Origin: Gallionella sp.
GTDB taxonomy: Bacteria > Pseudomonadota > Gammaproteobacteria > Burkholderiales > Gallionellaceae
Length of the DNA: 51,261 nt
Direction of reading: 5' to 3'
Assembly (NCBI GenBank): GCA_030681375.1
Contig: JAUXWM010000101.1
Coordinates: forward strand, 1 to 51,261
Made by a program: the position numbers and the translations under genes. Numbering within the stretch: the stretch's first letter is position 1; every line of letters begins with the position of its first letter. Below, in pieces: positions 51,139 through 51,261 of the stretch. Under the pieces are notes generated by a model. The model was not told the DNA's origin, searched no databases, and saw nothing but the letters and a program-made list of their open reading frames with translations.

Positions 51139-51261
51139 TTAGTTGGGGTCAAAAGTAGAGCTGGTTAAAAAATCTAACTTCTGTTTCGGCGTGATGCCGC
51201 CGAGTGCCATGTTGGGGCGTTCGTGATTGTAAGTCCACATCCATTTCGTTGCATAGTCCTG
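51139..51261 (-). pseudogene. C-terminal end of an IS3-family transposase (runs off the window)
   Basis: The last 40 codons read from QDYATKWMWTYNHERPNMALGG to a TAA at 51139-51141. YNHERPNMALGGITP is the standard end of IS3-family OrfB integrases. Whether the element is whole cannot be seen. The left end of the insertion sequence should lie near 51110-51135, directly against the AcaB-like gene. Confidence 0.85.

Noticed and set aside
1..51261. CRISPR arrays, tRNA and rRNA genes
   Set aside because: None was seen. The only regular repeats are the 24-bp array near 0.9 kb, the leaders and the promoter cassettes, which lack the repeat-spacer layout.

Overview
The window looks like part of a betaproteobacterial conjugative element (an integrative element or a large plasmid). 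The protein families, the roughly even base composition and the repeated finding of PRTRC genes on betaproteobacterial plasmids suggest this. No rRNA, tRNA or CRISPR array was seen, so the host cannot be named more closely. The conjugation genes are a MobH-type relaxase, a TrhF-like signal peptidase, TraW, TraU, TrbC and a TraN that is split in two. With an AcaB-like regulator at the right end, they resemble the SXT/IncC backbone.

Layout, left to right. 1-3.5 kb: a partial Fic gene, a hipBA toxin-antitoxin pair, repeats, terminators and tiny genes. 3.5-27 kb: a long leftward array. It holds the PRTRC set (E1-like ThiF, JAMM protease A, E2-like B, F, ubiquitin-like C, E, ParB), an ArdC-like protein, a RadC-like protein, a very large methylase-helicase of the type of phage P1 DarB, a Toprim primase, an ssb gene interrupted by a group II intron, RecT, a RecE-like nuclease and several unknown small proteins. 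27-35.3 kb: a rightward conjugation operon. 35.4-36 kb: a ParD/ParE-type toxin-antitoxin pair. 36.3-48.3 kb: a complete leftward phosphonate (C-P lyase) operon, phnF-D-C-E-E-G-H-I-J-K-L-M-N-P, ending in an EamA transporter. 48.7-51.3 kb: a UvrD-like helicase, the AcaB-like gene and the end of an IS3-family insertion sequence.

The most unusual feature is the control of the leftward array. Three near-identical promoter cassettes drive it, each with a palindrome between -35 and -10 and a short hairpin near the predicted RNA 5' end. In addition, at least fourteen genes carry their own copy of one leader RNA: a hairpin with a U-tract just upstream of the ribosome binding site. The 3' arm of each hairpin is also complementary to that gene's Shine-Dalgarno/start region. 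Two sequence classes of leader always match the corresponding class of start region. This looks like a repeated RNA switch. Other points of note are a family of 25-residue microproteins at both ends of the array, a +1 frameshift candidate, a 44-bp perfect palindrome between the divergent operons, and a plasmid-borne ubiquitin-like conjugation set with visible E1, E2 and JAMM active-site residues.

In outline, the array supplies maintenance (ParB, PRTRC), protection on entry into a new host (ArdC-like and DarB-like), and single-strand replication and recombination (primase, SSB, RecT, RecE-like). The tra genes supply transfer. The phn operon is metabolic cargo that would let a host use phosphonates as a phosphorus source.
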